From assembly GCF_002286815.1 (NCBI RefSeq), contig NZ_MUNM01000066.1, forward strand, positions 1 to 64,000: a DNA stretch of 64,000 bases. The letters are read 5' to 3'. Position 1 is the first letter of the stretch. The number at the start of each line of letters is the position of its first letter. Below the pieces are notes generated by a model, which saw only the letters and a list, made by a program, of their open reading frames with translations, did not search any database and had not been told where the DNA came from. Positions 7,946-17,126 of this stretch are shown here, in pieces. The position numbers and the translations under genes are program-made. The stretch is from Pseudomonas sp. PICF141. Lineage in GTDB: Bacteria; Pseudomonadota; Gammaproteobacteria; Pseudomonadales; Pseudomonadaceae.

Positions 7946-9610
7946 TTAAGCGAGCACCACCTGCTGACTGGAACCGAAGCTCAAATACTCAACCAGTTCC
8001 GCCAACGGCAACGGCTTGCTGATCAGATATCCCTGCACCTGATCACAACCAAAACCGCGCAACAAATCCAGTTGTTCCAGCGTTTCCACACCTTCGGCGA
8101 CCACTTCCAGGTTGAGGTTGTGCGCCAGGTTGATCATCGCGTGTACCAGTTTGCGGTTCTCTTCCCGTTCCTCCATGCCGCCGACAAAGCTCTTGTCGAC
8201 CTTCAACAAGGCGATTGGCAGGCTGTTGAGGTGCACGAACGAAGAAAATCCGGTGCCGAAGTCGTCCAGCGAGAAGCGCACGCCCAAACGCCCGAGGGCG
8301 TCCATGGTTTGCTTGACCAGGTCGCTGCGACGCATCACCGCAGTTTCGGTCAATTCGAATTCCAGCCATTGCGCCTCGACGCCACGCTCGGCAATCAGCC
8401 GGCTCAGGGTCGACAGCAACTGGCTGTCCTGGAACTGCCGGAACGACAGGTTGATTGCCATGTGCAGCGCCGGCAGACCTCGTTCGCGTAATGCTTGCAT
8501 GTCTCGCAGGGCCCGGGAAATCACCCAGTAACCCAGCGGCACGATCAAGCCGCTTTGCTCGGCCAGCGGCACGAATTCGCTGGGAGGCAACAAGCCGCGT
8601 TCGCCATGACGCCAGCGCACCAACGCTTCGAGACCGACAATCTGGCCATCCTCAAGGTTCAGACGTGGCTGGTAATGCAATTCCAGCTCATCGCGGCGCA
8701 AGGCCCGGCGCAGCTCGCTTTCGAGGTCGGCGATGCTGCGGGCATTGCGATTGATCCGTTCGTTGAAGACGTGAAACGTGCAGCCCTGAGTACTCTTGGC
8801 CTGCTGCATGGCAATGTGCGCGTGCCACATCAACGGGTCGGCGCCGGCCTGCGCTCGTGCGTGAGCGATGCCGAGGCTGGAACCGATCAACAGGCTTTCG
8901 CCGTCAATCCAATAAGGTTCGGACAGCGCTTCGGTAATGCGTTCGGCCATCCATTCGGCGCGCTGTGGGGCGCGGCGGGTGTCGATAAGCAGGGCAAATT
9001 CATCGCTACCCAGCCGCGCCAGTTGATCGCTGGCCTCCAGCTGGCTTTTCAGCCGCGAGACCACTTGCAGGATCAACCGGTCGCCGGCCTGATGGCCGAG
9101 GGCGTCGTTGGCGTGTCGAAAGTTGTCGAGGTCGAGGTGGCCGAGGGCCAGGCCCCGACCATCGTTGTCGGCCAGACGCGCCGCCAGCAAGGTCTGGAAA
9201 CCTTGACGGTTGGCGATACCCGTCAACGGGTCCTGCTCGGCCAGACGCTGCAAGGTGTTTTCCAACACGCCGCGCTCACGCACATGGCGCAGGCAGCGGC
9301 GCAACATGCCCGGGTCTAGCAGATTACGCACCAGCCAGTCGCTCACACCGTCGGGCGGCGCCAGCGGCTCGTGTTCGAGCAGCAAAACCGTCGGCAGGTT
9401 GCAACGGCCGGGGGCCGGCTGGAGAGCAGGAATCGTCAACAACACCGCGCTGCGGTTGTCATCGAACAGGCTACTGACCGACTCCCAGTTCGGCGCGCTG
9501 AGCAGCACAGCCGAACTCCCCATCGGAGCCAGACACTCGCGCAACAACGCTGCCCACGCTGGCTCTTCGGCCAGTAACAGCAAACGCAAGGGTTCGACAG
9601 GCGTAGACAA
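7946..9610 (-). CDS. proE: GGDEF-EAL cyclic-di-GMP phosphodiesterase, ProE-like
   Basis: A 554-residue cytoplasmic protein. An N-terminal response-regulator-like region (about 1-115) lacks a convincing phospho-acceptor pattern. The GGDEF domain (about 120-290) has the signature changed to GSDEF at 201-205, and the EAL domain (about 300-545) keeps its key elements: EAL at 328-330, ELTET, DDFGTG at 449-454, Lys470 and EGVE near 507. I read it as an active phosphodiesterase with a probably inactive or GTP-sensing GGDEF domain. Position between the MATE gene and rep equals P. aeruginosa PA5295 (ProE), reported to degrade c-di-GMP and lower exopolysaccharide. Divergent from rep. Confidence 0.88.
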   Translation of the reverse strand: MSTPVEPLRLLLLAEEPAWAALLRECLAPMGSSAVLLSAPNWESVSSLFDDNRSAVLLTIPALQPAPGRCNLPTVLLLEHEPLAPPDGVSDWLVRNLLDPGMLRRCLRHVRERGVLENTLQRLAEQDPLTGIANRQGFQTLLAARLADNDGRGLALGHLDLDNFRHANDALGHQAGDRLILQVVSRLKSQLEASDQLARLGSDEFALLIDTRRAPQRAEWMAERITEALSEPYWIDGESLLIGSSLGIAHARAQAGADPLMWHAHIAMQQAKSTQGCTFHVFNERINRNARSIADLESELRRALRRDELELHYQPRLNLEDGQIVGLEALVRWRHGERGLLPPSEFVPLAEQSGLIVPLGYWVISRALRDMQALRERGLPALHMAINLSFRQFQDSQLLSTLSRLIAERGVEAQWLEFELTETAVMRRSDLVKQTMDALGRLGVRFSLDDFGTGFSSFVHLNSLPIALLKVDKSFVGGMEEREENRKLVHAMINLAHNLNLEVVAEGVETLEQLDLLRGFGCDQVQGYLISKPLPLAELVEYLSFGSSQQVVLA

Positions 9611-9679
9611 GCTAGCTCCCTAGACTCTGCAAAGATGTAGGCGGCGGGCATTATGCCGCGCAGATAACCAATGACCAAA

Positions 9680-9728
9680 TGCGTCTTGAATACGAACATT
9701 AGACGCAAATTCACTACGCATCCTGCGT
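9680..9728. promoter_or_regulatory. Clustered TGCGT/ACGCA inverted repeats between proE-like gene and rep
   Basis: TGCGTCT (9680-9686) pairs with AGACGCA (9701-9707), and ACGCA (9716-9720) pairs with TGCGT (9724-9728). Four copies of the same pentamer thus alternate within 49 bases of a divergent intergenic region. This may be a binding-site array for a regulator of the c-di-GMP gene, or two small hairpins in its leader. No protein is identified. Confidence 0.35.
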
Positions 9729-9847
9729 GAAAGTATCAAAACCGGCAATTAGAGATCGCGTGTTACGTCACAAGTCGGAGAGAGCAGCACAATTCGCTGA
9801 GCCTGTTAAAATGCCGGCCCATTTCGCTAATGACTCCCTGATTTCGT

Positions 9848-11857
9848 ATGTCCCGACTCAATCCCCGGCAGCAAGAAGCCGTGAGCTACGTCGGCGGCCC
9901 TCTTTTGGTGCTCGCCGGCGCAGGCTCCGGCAAGACCAGCGTGATCACCCGCAAAATTGCGCACCTGATCCAGAACTGTGGCATCCGCGCCCAGTACATT
10001 GTCGCCATGACCTTCACCAACAAGGCCGCACGCGAGATGAAGGAGCGGGTCGGCACCCTGCTCAAAGGCGGCGAAGGCCGCGGCCTGACGGTCTGTACCT
10101 TCCACAACCTGGGCCTGAACATCATCCGCAAGGAACACGTGCGGCTGGGCTATAAACCGGGCTTCTCGATCTTCGACGAGACCGACGTCAAAGCCCTGAT
10201 GACCGACATCATGCAGAAGGAATACTCGGGCGACGACGGCGTCGACGAGATCAAGAACATGATCGGCTCGTGGAAAAACGACCTGATCCTGCCACCCGAA
10301 GCCCTGGAAAACGCCCGCAATCCCAAAGAGCAGACCGCCGCCATCGTCTACACCCATTACCAGCGTACGCTCAAGGCGTTCAACGCGGTGGACTTCGACG
10401 ACCTGATCCTGCTGCCGGTAAAACTGTTCCAGGAACACGACGATATCCTGGAAAAATGGCAGAACAAGGTCCGCTACCTGCTGGTGGACGAATATCAGGA
10501 CACCAACGCCAGCCAGTATTTGCTGGTGAAACTGCTGATCGGCAAGCGTAACCAATTCACTGTGGTGGGCGACGACGATCAGTCGATCTACGCCTGGCGA
10601 GGCGCCCGCCCGGAAAACCTGATGCTGCTCAAGGACGACTATCCGTCCCTGAAAGTAGTCATGCTCGAGCAAAATTACCGTTCCACCAGCCGCATCCTGC
10701 GCTGCGCCAACGTGCTGATCTCCAATAACCCGCACGAATTCGAAAAGCAGCTGTGGAGCGAGATGGGCCACGGCGACGAAATCCGTGTGATCCGTTGCCG
10801 CAACGAAGACGCAGAAGCCGAGCGCGTGGCCGTGGAACTGCTCACCCTGCACCTGCGCACGGATCGGCCGTACAGCGATTTCGCGATCCTGTATCGCGGC
10901 AACTACCAGGCCAAGCTGATCGAGCTGAAGCTGCAGCACCACCAGATTCCGTACCGCCTGTCTGGCGGCAACAGCTTTTTCGGACGTCAGGAAGTGAAAG
11001 ACCTGATGGCCTACTTCCGCCTGATCGTGAACCCGGATGACGACAACGCCTTCCTGCGAGTGATCAACGTCCCACGCCGGGAGATCGGTTCGACCACACT
11101 GGAGAAGCTGGGCAACTACGCCACCGAGCGAAAAATCTCGATGTACGCCGCCACCGACGAAATCGGTTTGGGCGAGCATCTGGACACGCGCTTCACCGAT
11201 CGCCTGTCGCGCTTCAAGCGCTTCATGGACAAGGTCCGCGAGCAGTGCGCCGGCGACGACCCGATCTCCGCCCTGCGCAGCATGGTCATGGACATCGACT
11301 ACGAGAACTGGCTGCGCACCAACAGCTCCAGCGACAAGGCCGCCGATTACCGCATGGGTAACGTCTGGTTCCTGATCGAGGCGCTGAAAAACACCCTGGA
11401 GAAAGACGAAGAAGGCGAGATGACCGTCGAGGACGCCATTGGCAAACTCGTTCTGCGCGACATGCTGGAGCGTCAGCAGGAAGAGGAAGACGGCGCCGAA
11501 GGCGTGCAGATGATGACCTTGCACGCCTCCAAGGGCCTGGAGTTCCCTTACGTGTTCATCATGGGCATGGAAGAGGAAATCCTCCCGCACCGTTCCAGTA
11601 TCGAAGCCGACACCATCGAAGAAGAGCGCCGCCTGGCCTACGTCGGGATTACCCGGGCGCGTCAGACGCTGGCGTTCACCTTCGCCGCCAAGCGCAAGCA
11701 ATACGGCGAGATCATCGACTGCGCACCCAGCCGTTTCCTCGATGAACTGCCGCCGGACGATCTGGCCTGGGAAGGCAATGACGACACCCCGACCGAAGTC
11801 AAAGCCGTGCGCGGAAATACCGCATTGGCAGATATACGTGCAATGTTAAAGCGCTAG
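9848..11857 (+). CDS. rep: ATP-dependent DNA helicase Rep
   Basis: A 669-residue superfamily 1A 3'-5' helicase that travels with the replisome and removes proteins from the DNA ahead of forks. Walker A (AGAGSGKTSVITRK, near residues 22-35), the NPRQQEAV Q-motif, DEYQDTN (Walker B), GDDDQSIYAWRGA, QNYRS and the C-terminal MMTLHASKGLEFPYVFIMG and VGITRARQ motifs are all present. Length is close to E. coli Rep (673). It is followed after 69 bases by xpt, as in P. aeruginosa's rep-poxB-xpt order but without poxB. Confidence 0.97.
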   Translation: MSRLNPRQQEAVSYVGGPLLVLAGAGSGKTSVITRKIAHLIQNCGIRAQYIVAMTFTNKAAREMKERVGTLLKGGEGRGLTVCTFHNLGLNIIRKEHVRLGYKPGFSIFDETDVKALMTDIMQKEYSGDDGVDEIKNMIGSWKNDLILPPEALENARNPKEQTAAIVYTHYQRTLKAFNAVDFDDLILLPVKLFQEHDDILEKWQNKVRYLLVDEYQDTNASQYLLVKLLIGKRNQFTVVGDDDQSIYAWRGARPENLMLLKDDYPSLKVVMLEQNYRSTSRILRCANVLISNNPHEFEKQLWSEMGHGDEIRVIRCRNEDAEAERVAVELLTLHLRTDRPYSDFAILYRGNYQAKLIELKLQHHQIPYRLSGGNSFFGRQEVKDLMAYFRLIVNPDDDNAFLRVINVPRREIGSTTLEKLGNYATERKISMYAATDEIGLGEHLDTRFTDRLSRFKRFMDKVREQCAGDDPISALRSMVMDIDYENWLRTNSSSDKAADYRMGNVWFLIEALKNTLEKDEEGEMTVEDAIGKLVLRDMLERQQEEEDGAEGVQMMTLHASKGLEFPYVFIMGMEEEILPHRSSIEADTIEEERRLAYVGITRARQTLAFTFAAKRKQYGEIIDCAPSRFLDELPPDDLAWEGNDDTPTEVKAVRGNTALADIRAMLKR

Positions 11858-11926
11858 AATTGAGCACTTTTTAACCGCACACTTTTTAAACGCCAGGCGC
11901 ACACGGCGTCAGTAGAGGAAAGCTTC

Positions 11927-12499
11927 ATGGAAGCACTGCACAAGAAAATTCGCGAAGAAGGCATCGTGCTTTCCGACCAGGTTCTGAAAGTCGACGCCTT
12001 TCTGAACCACCAGATCGACCCGGCCCTGATGAAGCTGATCGGCGACGAATTCGCCATGCTGTTCAAGGATTCTGGCATCACCAAGATCGTCACGATCGAA
12101 GCCTCGGGCATTGCCCCGGCAATCATGACCGGCCTGAACCTCGGCGTACCGGTGATTTTCGCGCGCAAGCATCAGTCCCTGACCCTGACTGAAAACCTGC
12201 TGTCGGCGACCGTTTATTCGTTCACCAAGCAAACCGAAAGCACCGTGGCGATCTCCCCGCGCCACCTGACCAGCAGCGACCGCGTGCTGATCATTGACGA
12301 CTTCCTGGCCAACGGTAAGGCCTCGCAAGCGCTGATCTCGATCATCAAACAGGCCGGCGCGACCGTGGCCGGTTTGGGTATCGTGATCGAGAAGTCATTC
12401 CAGGGCGGCCGTGCGGAACTGGACGCCCAGGGTTATCGCGTGGAATCGTTGGCGCGGGTGCAGTCGCTGAAGGATGGCGTTGTAACCTTTATCGAATAA
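11927..12499 (+). CDS. xpt: Xanthine phosphoribosyltransferase
   Basis: A 190-residue cytoplasmic type I phosphoribosyltransferase that makes XMP from xanthine and PRPP in purine salvage. The PRPP-binding motif VLIIDDFLANGKAS is present and the opening MEALHKKIREEGIVLSDQVL is characteristic of Xpt. AGAGGAAAGCTTC precedes the ATG. The upstream gap holds two direct copies of CACTTTTTAA (11865-11874 and 11880-11889), 15 bases apart, which may be regulatory. A purine riboswitch, as found in Bacillus xpt, is not apparent. Confidence 0.95.
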   Translation: MEALHKKIREEGIVLSDQVLKVDAFLNHQIDPALMKLIGDEFAMLFKDSGITKIVTIEASGIAPAIMTGLNLGVPVIFARKHQSLTLTENLLSATVYSFTKQTESTVAISPRHLTSSDRVLIIDDFLANGKASQALISIIKQAGATVAGLGIVIEKSFQGGRAELDAQGYRVESLARVQSLKDGVVTFIE

Positions 12500-12516
12500 A
12501 CCGCCGCATCACCGAA

Positions 12517-12610
12517 CCTGTGGGAGCGGGCTTGCCCGCGATGAGGTCATAACATTCAACATTGATGTTGGCTGTTCCACCGCCATCGCGGGCAAGCCCG
12601 CTCCCACAGG
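12517..12610. repeat. REP pair (GGGAGCGGGCTTGCCCGCGAT type)
   Basis: Two inverted arms, CTGTGGGAGCGGGCTTGCCC and its complement, enclose about 45 bases. It lies between the convergent xpt and CoA-transferase genes. The same family recurs at 26092, 28343, 45142, 48454 and 53221. Confidence 0.85.
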
Positions 12611-12625
12611 TTTTTGTGGCGGCGG

Positions 12626-14548
12626 TTAATGCGCGGTGGCCTTCAGGCCGGTGAGCAACAGCCGCTGAAACAAATCCTCTTTCAACCCCTCCGGATTGGT
12701 CAGCTGCATCCTTTCCAGATGCACCGCAAATTCCGAAGGCTGCGGCGCATCCAGCGCAGCCTTGCCCAGTTCCAGAATCTCCGAGAGCTTGAACTTGCTC
12801 TTCAACCAGTTCAGTGCCCGCAATAAGTCCCGTTCCTCGGCGGTGAAATCGCAGCCCAGCGGATATTCCGGAAACAGATTCGAATGCCGAGCCTGAATGG
12901 CCTGCAAACGCTGCGGGCTGTTGTCGGCGAAGCGCGGATCGAGGCGAAAATGCTTCGGCAATTTGCCAACGCTCTGCGCCTGCTCGATCAGGCCAGGCTG
13001 GAAACGTGAGTCGCTGATGTTCAGCAACGCCTCGATCACTGCAGCGTCGGTCTTGCCCCGTAAATCAGCGATGCCGTATTCGGTGACGACGATGTCCCGC
13101 AGATGCCGCGGGATTGTGCAATGGCCGTATTCCCAGACGATATTCGAACTGACGTCACCGCCCGACTCGCGCCAACTGCGCAGCAGCAGGATCGAACGCG
13201 CGCCTTCCAGCGCATGGCCCTGGACGACGAAGTTGTATTGCCCGCCGACTCCGCTCAGTACCCGCCCGTCTTCAAGTTGATCGGCCACGCCGGCGCCAAG
13301 CAAGGTCATGGTGAAGACGGTGTTGATGAAGCGCGCATCGAGGCGCTGCAAGCGTTTGAGTTCTTCCTGACCGTAGAGCTCATTGATGTAGCTGATGCGG
13401 GTCATGTTGAACTCGAGTCGCTTATTCTGCGGCAACGCGCGCAAGCGCTCGTAGAAACTGCGCGGCCCGAGGAAAAACCCGCCATGCACCGAGATGCCGT
13501 CAGCCTGCGCGGCCTCGTCCAGCGTCCCGGCATTCGCCTGCTGCTGGGTCGCCACGTCCGGGTAGACTTTGCGCCGCACGATCCCGGCGTCCGCCAACAC
13601 CAGCAAGCCGTTGACGAACATTTCGCTGCACCCGTACAGGCCCTTGGCGAACGGTTCGATACCTCCTTCGCGCTCAATCAACTGTGCCCACTGGCTGAGA
13701 TTCAGATCCGCCAGCAACGCCTTGTAACCATCACTGTCAGCCTGCCGCGCCAGCAACGCTGCCGTTAAAGCATCCCCCATGGCCCCAATGCCAATCTGCA
13801 AGGTACCGCCATCGCGCACCAGCGTGCTGGCGTGCAACCCGATGAAATGATCCTGGAAACCCACCGGCATGTTCGGCGTGGAAAACAGCGTGGTGCTGTC
13901 TTTCGCGTCGATCAGCAGGTCGAAGGTGTCGATGCCGATTTCCGCATCGCCAGGCATGTACGGCAAATCGTTGTGTACCTGCCCCACCAGCAGGATCGTC
14001 TCCCCCGCCGCCCGACGCTTGGCGATCATCGGAAACAAGTCGAGGGTGATGTCCGGGTTGCAGCTCAGGCTCAGGCGATCGGGATGCTCGCTGTGGCTGG
14101 CGACCAATTGCGCCACCAGGTTCAAGCCAGCGGCATTGATGTCCCGGGCTGCGTGGCTGTAATTGCTGCTGACGTAATCCTGCTGGGCCGATGCGCTGTT
14201 TAGCAGGCTGCCTGGCTGCAGGAAGAATTGATGGACGTGAATGTTGGCCGGCAGGCTGTCGCGATGCAGGTCGGCGAGAAAATCCAGCTCCGGATAATCG
14301 CCGAATACTCGCTCGATGAAAGGTTCGAGGAAGCGCTTTTGCAAGCCATCGCCCAATGGCGGGCGTCCGAGGCACAGGGCGGTGTAAACCGTCAGCTGCC
14401 GCTCGGGCAATTGCGCGATCCGTTGATACAGCGCGTTGACGAAATGGTTGGGCTTGCCCAGCCCCAGCGGCAATCCCATGTGGATATGCGCCGGCAACCG
14501 CGCCAGAACATCATCGACCGCCTGTTCGATAGAACACAAACGCACCAT
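12626..14548 (-). CDS. Acetyl-CoA hydrolase/transferase family protein (CoA-transferase)
   Basis: A 640-residue cytoplasmic protein of the acetyl-CoA hydrolase/CoA-transferase family, which moves CoA between carboxylic acids through a glutamyl-CoA thioester. The C-terminal catalytic half shows GVGGQYNFVVQGHALEGARS and VVTEYGIADLRGKTDAAVIE, typical of the family. The protein is longer than the usual 430-540 residues; about 100 residues beyond the core (LDPRFADNSPQRLQAIQARH onward) seem to be an extra tail. The start at 14548 has GGGAGGATCAG before the ATG. Substrate acid unknown. Monocistronic, ending at a REP pair. Confidence 0.82.
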   Translation of the reverse strand: MVRLCSIEQAVDDVLARLPAHIHMGLPLGLGKPNHFVNALYQRIAQLPERQLTVYTALCLGRPPLGDGLQKRFLEPFIERVFGDYPELDFLADLHRDSLPANIHVHQFFLQPGSLLNSASAQQDYVSSNYSHAARDINAAGLNLVAQLVASHSEHPDRLSLSCNPDITLDLFPMIAKRRAAGETILLVGQVHNDLPYMPGDAEIGIDTFDLLIDAKDSTTLFSTPNMPVGFQDHFIGLHASTLVRDGGTLQIGIGAMGDALTAALLARQADSDGYKALLADLNLSQWAQLIEREGGIEPFAKGLYGCSEMFVNGLLVLADAGIVRRKVYPDVATQQQANAGTLDEAAQADGISVHGGFFLGPRSFYERLRALPQNKRLEFNMTRISYINELYGQEELKRLQRLDARFINTVFTMTLLGAGVADQLEDGRVLSGVGGQYNFVVQGHALEGARSILLLRSWRESGGDVSSNIVWEYGHCTIPRHLRDIVVTEYGIADLRGKTDAAVIEALLNISDSRFQPGLIEQAQSVGKLPKHFRLDPRFADNSPQRLQAIQARHSNLFPEYPLGCDFTAEERDLLRALNWLKSKFKLSEILELGKAALDAPQPSEFAVHLERMQLTNPEGLKEDLFQRLLLTGLKATAH

Positions 14549-14637
14549 CTGATCCTCCCGCCGTTCCATGAATTGGGGTTGGACCGAGCTTGCCGGGGAT
14601 TTGCCGCAAAGCATAGCCTCAGCGGAAAATCGCACGT

Positions 14638-14669
14638 ACAAAAAAAGCCGCTCGAAAGCGGCTTTTTGT
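14638..14669 (-). terminator. Intrinsic terminator of the cytochrome c5 gene
   Basis: An 11-bp stem AAAAAGCCGCT/AGCGGCTTTTT with loop CGAA. On the minus strand it ends in a run of T just after the cytochrome stop codon. It separates that gene from the CoA-transferase. Confidence 0.85.
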
Positions 14670-14681
14670 TTGAAGACTGGC

Positions 14682-15107
14682 TTATTTCAAACCGGACATC
14701 TTCTGGATGGCGCCCTTGAGATCAGCATCAGAGCAATCGGCGCAGGTGCCCTTTGGTGGCATCGCGTTGACACCGGAAATTGCTTTGGCCAGCAAGCCGT
14801 CGAGGCCACCTTGTTTCTTGGCGCGCTCGCCCCAGGCTGCAGCGTCACCGATTTTCGGCGCGCCCAACAGGCCGCTGCCGTGGCATGCGTTGCAATGTTT
14901 TGCAATCACTGAGTCAGGGGTCTTGGCATCACCGCCCCCCGCAGACGCAGCGACTTCCATCCCCTTGCACTCTTTGCCCTGCACACAGACTTGGCCAACG
15001 GGTTCAAGACGTTTAGCGATATCGTCGTTGGTCGCAGCTTGTGCGCTGACTGCCCAAAGGGCCAATACGGTTGCTGGTGCGGCCAGCATTTTCATAATTA
15101 GGTTCAC
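14682..15107 (-). CDS. cycB: Cytochrome c5 (periplasmic monohaem cytochrome)
   Basis: A 141-residue electron carrier exported by a Sec signal peptide (cleavage after AVSAQA, about residue 24). The haem site is CNACH (72-76), the likely axial methionine is Met116 in NAMPPKG, and CADC (122-125) gives the disulfide typical of cytochrome c5. The start is GTG at 15107, favoured by GAGGG seven bases upstream; in-frame ATGs at 15095 and 15089 are alternatives that keep the signal peptide. In P. aeruginosa the equivalent gene (PA5300) also lies next to pauR. Confidence 0.92.
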   Translation of the reverse strand: MNLIMKMLAAPATVLALWAVSAQAATNDDIAKRLEPVGQVCVQGKECKGMEVAASAGGGDAKTPDSVIAKHCNACHGSGLLGAPKIGDAAAWGERAKKQGGLDGLLAKAISGVNAMPPKGTCADCSDADLKGAIQKMSGLK

Positions 15108-15277
15108 GCGTACACCCTCAATGGTGGCTAGTCACGCCCACGGCCACGGTTCGCAGGCGGGCGCAAGTATAGCGGTAAGCCCGTCACACTGAAACAACCC
15201 CAAAGTCGAAGGGGTCTTATCGTGGGAAGGAAATACAGCAAGGGCGTCTGCGCAATCCGGGCAGGACGCCGCTTCTC

Positions 15278-15826
15278 TTAGAAATTTGCCGGGGTGGCTG
15301 CGCTGATTAGTCGCGCCGGGGCATCGAACGGATTACGGAAACGGTGTGGCTTGGTACTTTCAAAGTAGTAGCTGTCGCCGGCTTCGAGCACAAATGTTTC
15401 GAGCCCGACCACCAGTTCCAGCCGCCCTTCCACCAGAATTCCGGTTTCCTCGCCCTCGTGGGTGAGCATCTCCTCGCCCGTGTCGGCGCCTGGCGGGTAG
15501 ATTTCGTTGAGGAATGCAATGGCCCGGCTCGGATGAGCCCGACCGACCAGTTTCATGGTCACTGCCCCATCGGAAATATCGATCAGCTCGTGAGCCTTGT
15601 AGACGATCTGAGTCGGTTTTTCCTGCAGGATTTCTTCGGAAAAGAACTCGACCATGGACATGGGAATCCCGCCCAGGACCTTCCTCAGCGAACTGATCGA
15701 GGGGCTGACGCTGTTCTTCTCGATCATCGAAATGGTGCTGTTGGTAACACCCGCGCGTTTGGCGAGCTCACGCTGGGAAAGACCTTTGAGCTTACGGATC
15801 GATTGCAGTCGTTCACCGACGTCCAA
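15278..15826 (-). CDS. pauR: XRE-cupin transcriptional regulator PauR
   Basis: A 182-residue regulator with an N-terminal XRE helix-turn-helix (LKGLSQRELAKRAGVTNSTI, about residues 13-32) and a C-terminal cupin (HEGEETGILVEGRLELVVG and following, about 110-178). The arrangement and position beside cycB and dadX match P. aeruginosa PauR (PA5301), a repressor of gamma-glutamylated polyamine catabolism. Two likely targets are in this window: the PauB-like oxidase at 19970 and the aldehyde dehydrogenase at 26232. The cupin is the presumed polyamine sensor. Confidence 0.88.
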   Translation of the reverse strand: MDVGERLQSIRKLKGLSQRELAKRAGVTNSTISMIEKNSVSPSISSLRKVLGGIPMSMVEFFSEEILQEKPTQIVYKAHELIDISDGAVTMKLVGRAHPSRAIAFLNEIYPPGADTGEEMLTHEGEETGILVEGRLELVVGLETFVLEAGDSYYFESTKPHRFRNPFDAPARLISAATPANF

Positions 15827-15955
15827 TGCTGGAGCCTCCAGGGGTTCAGGTTTGCAGAAATATTGAGCGTTATCATGGCGACAGCGTTCAGTATTTACAA
15901 CACTTGGGCCTGAATCCTGTTTGGCGAAGCGACTTTCGGTCGGGCATGTGATTCG

Positions 15956-17029
15956 TCAGGCCCCGGAATAGAGGCGCGGCACCCGATGCAGGTTGCAGAA
16001 GATCTGGTAAGGAATCGTGCCCGCAGCCATCGCGACGTCACTGGCGAGAATATTTTTGCCCCACAACTCGACGGGCGAACCGAGGCCGGCTTGCGGCACA
16101 TCGGTCAGATCGACGCAAAGCATGTCCATTGATACCCGACCCAGTAACTGACTACGCTGCCCGGCCACCAACACCGGCGTACCGCTCGGGGCCTGACGCG
16201 GATAACCGTCGGCATAACCCATTGCCACCACACCTACGCGCATCGGCTTGGCGGTGACAAATTTCGCGCCGTAGCCAATTGGCTCGCCAGCAGGCAGTTC
16301 GCGCACGCTAATCACTTTCGATTCCAGGGTCATCACCGGTTGCAGGCGGGCCGCCACGGCATTGGTCTCTTCGAACGGGGTCGCGCCATAAAGCATGATG
16401 CCCGGGCGCACCCAATCGCTGGGAACCTGCGGCCAACCGAGCACCGCCGGCGAATTACACAGGCTGATTTCAGCCGACAAACCCCGACGCGCCGCCTCGA
16501 ACACCGCAACCTGCTCGGCGCAGCTCTGGCATTGCAACTCATCGGCGCGGGCGAAGTGACTCATCAGCACGATCTTCGCCACTTTGCCGCTGGCCAGCAG
16601 CCGTTGATAGGCCGCCTGATAATCCGCCGGGTGCAGGCCAACGCGATGCATGCCCGAGTCGAGTTTGAGCCAGACTGTGATCGGTTTGCTCAGCACGGCT
16701 TTTTCGATGGCCTCGAGCTGCCACAGCGAATGCACCACGCACCAGAAATCATGCTCGACGATCAGCGGCAGTTCATCAGCTTCGAAAAAACCTTCCAGCA
16801 GCAAAACGGGTGCACGAATACCGGCGGCGCGCAGCTCCAGAGCTTCTTCGATGCACGCCACGGCAAACCCGTCCGCCTCGGCTTCCAGCGCCTGGGCGCA
16901 GCGCACCGCGCCATGGCCGTAGGCGTCGGCCTTGATCACCGCGAGGGCCTTGGCCCCGGTCACTTCGCGGGCGAGCTGGTAGTTGTGGCGCAGGGCTTGA
17001 AGGTCGATCAGGGCACGGGCTGGACGCAT
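15956..17029 (-). CDS. dadX: Catabolic alanine racemase
   Basis: A 357-residue PLP enzyme interconverting L- and D-alanine. The PLP lysine is Lys33 in AVIKADAYGHG, and MGYADGYPR carries the catalytic tyrosine; RVSMDMLCVDLTD is the usual substrate-side motif. It is the catabolic isozyme by context: it lies downstream of dadA and a RidA gene on the same strand, so it supplies D-alanine to DadA. The dad operon is known to be Lrp-controlled, and lrp is divergent just beyond dadA. Confidence 0.95.
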   Translation of the reverse strand: MRPARALIDLQALRHNYQLAREVTGAKALAVIKADAYGHGAVRCAQALEAEADGFAVACIEEALELRAAGIRAPVLLLEGFFEADELPLIVEHDFWCVVHSLWQLEAIEKAVLSKPITVWLKLDSGMHRVGLHPADYQAAYQRLLASGKVAKIVLMSHFARADELQCQSCAEQVAVFEAARRGLSAEISLCNSPAVLGWPQVPSDWVRPGIMLYGATPFEETNAVAARLQPVMTLESKVISVRELPAGEPIGYGAKFVTAKPMRVGVVAMGYADGYPRQAPSGTPVLVAGQRSQLLGRVSMDMLCVDLTDVPQAGLGSPVELWGKNILASDVAMAAGTIPYQIFCNLHRVPRLYSGA

Positions 17030-17126
17030 GGCGGCAGACTTCTAGTCGGTCATTTGAAAAAAACCGGCGCTGGCTGACAGCGTGAACCGCCAACAGCGCC
17101 GGGAGAGGGATCTTTCTGGCTGAGCG

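Noticed and set aside
9827..11701. 624-codon minus-strand frame across rep
   Set aside because: Antisense of a clear Rep helicase; low-complexity Val/Gln/Asp/His-rich translation without motifs.
11858..11926. Purine riboswitch before xpt
   Set aside because: The gap is only 69 bases and lacks the conserved three-way junction features; only direct repeats are seen.
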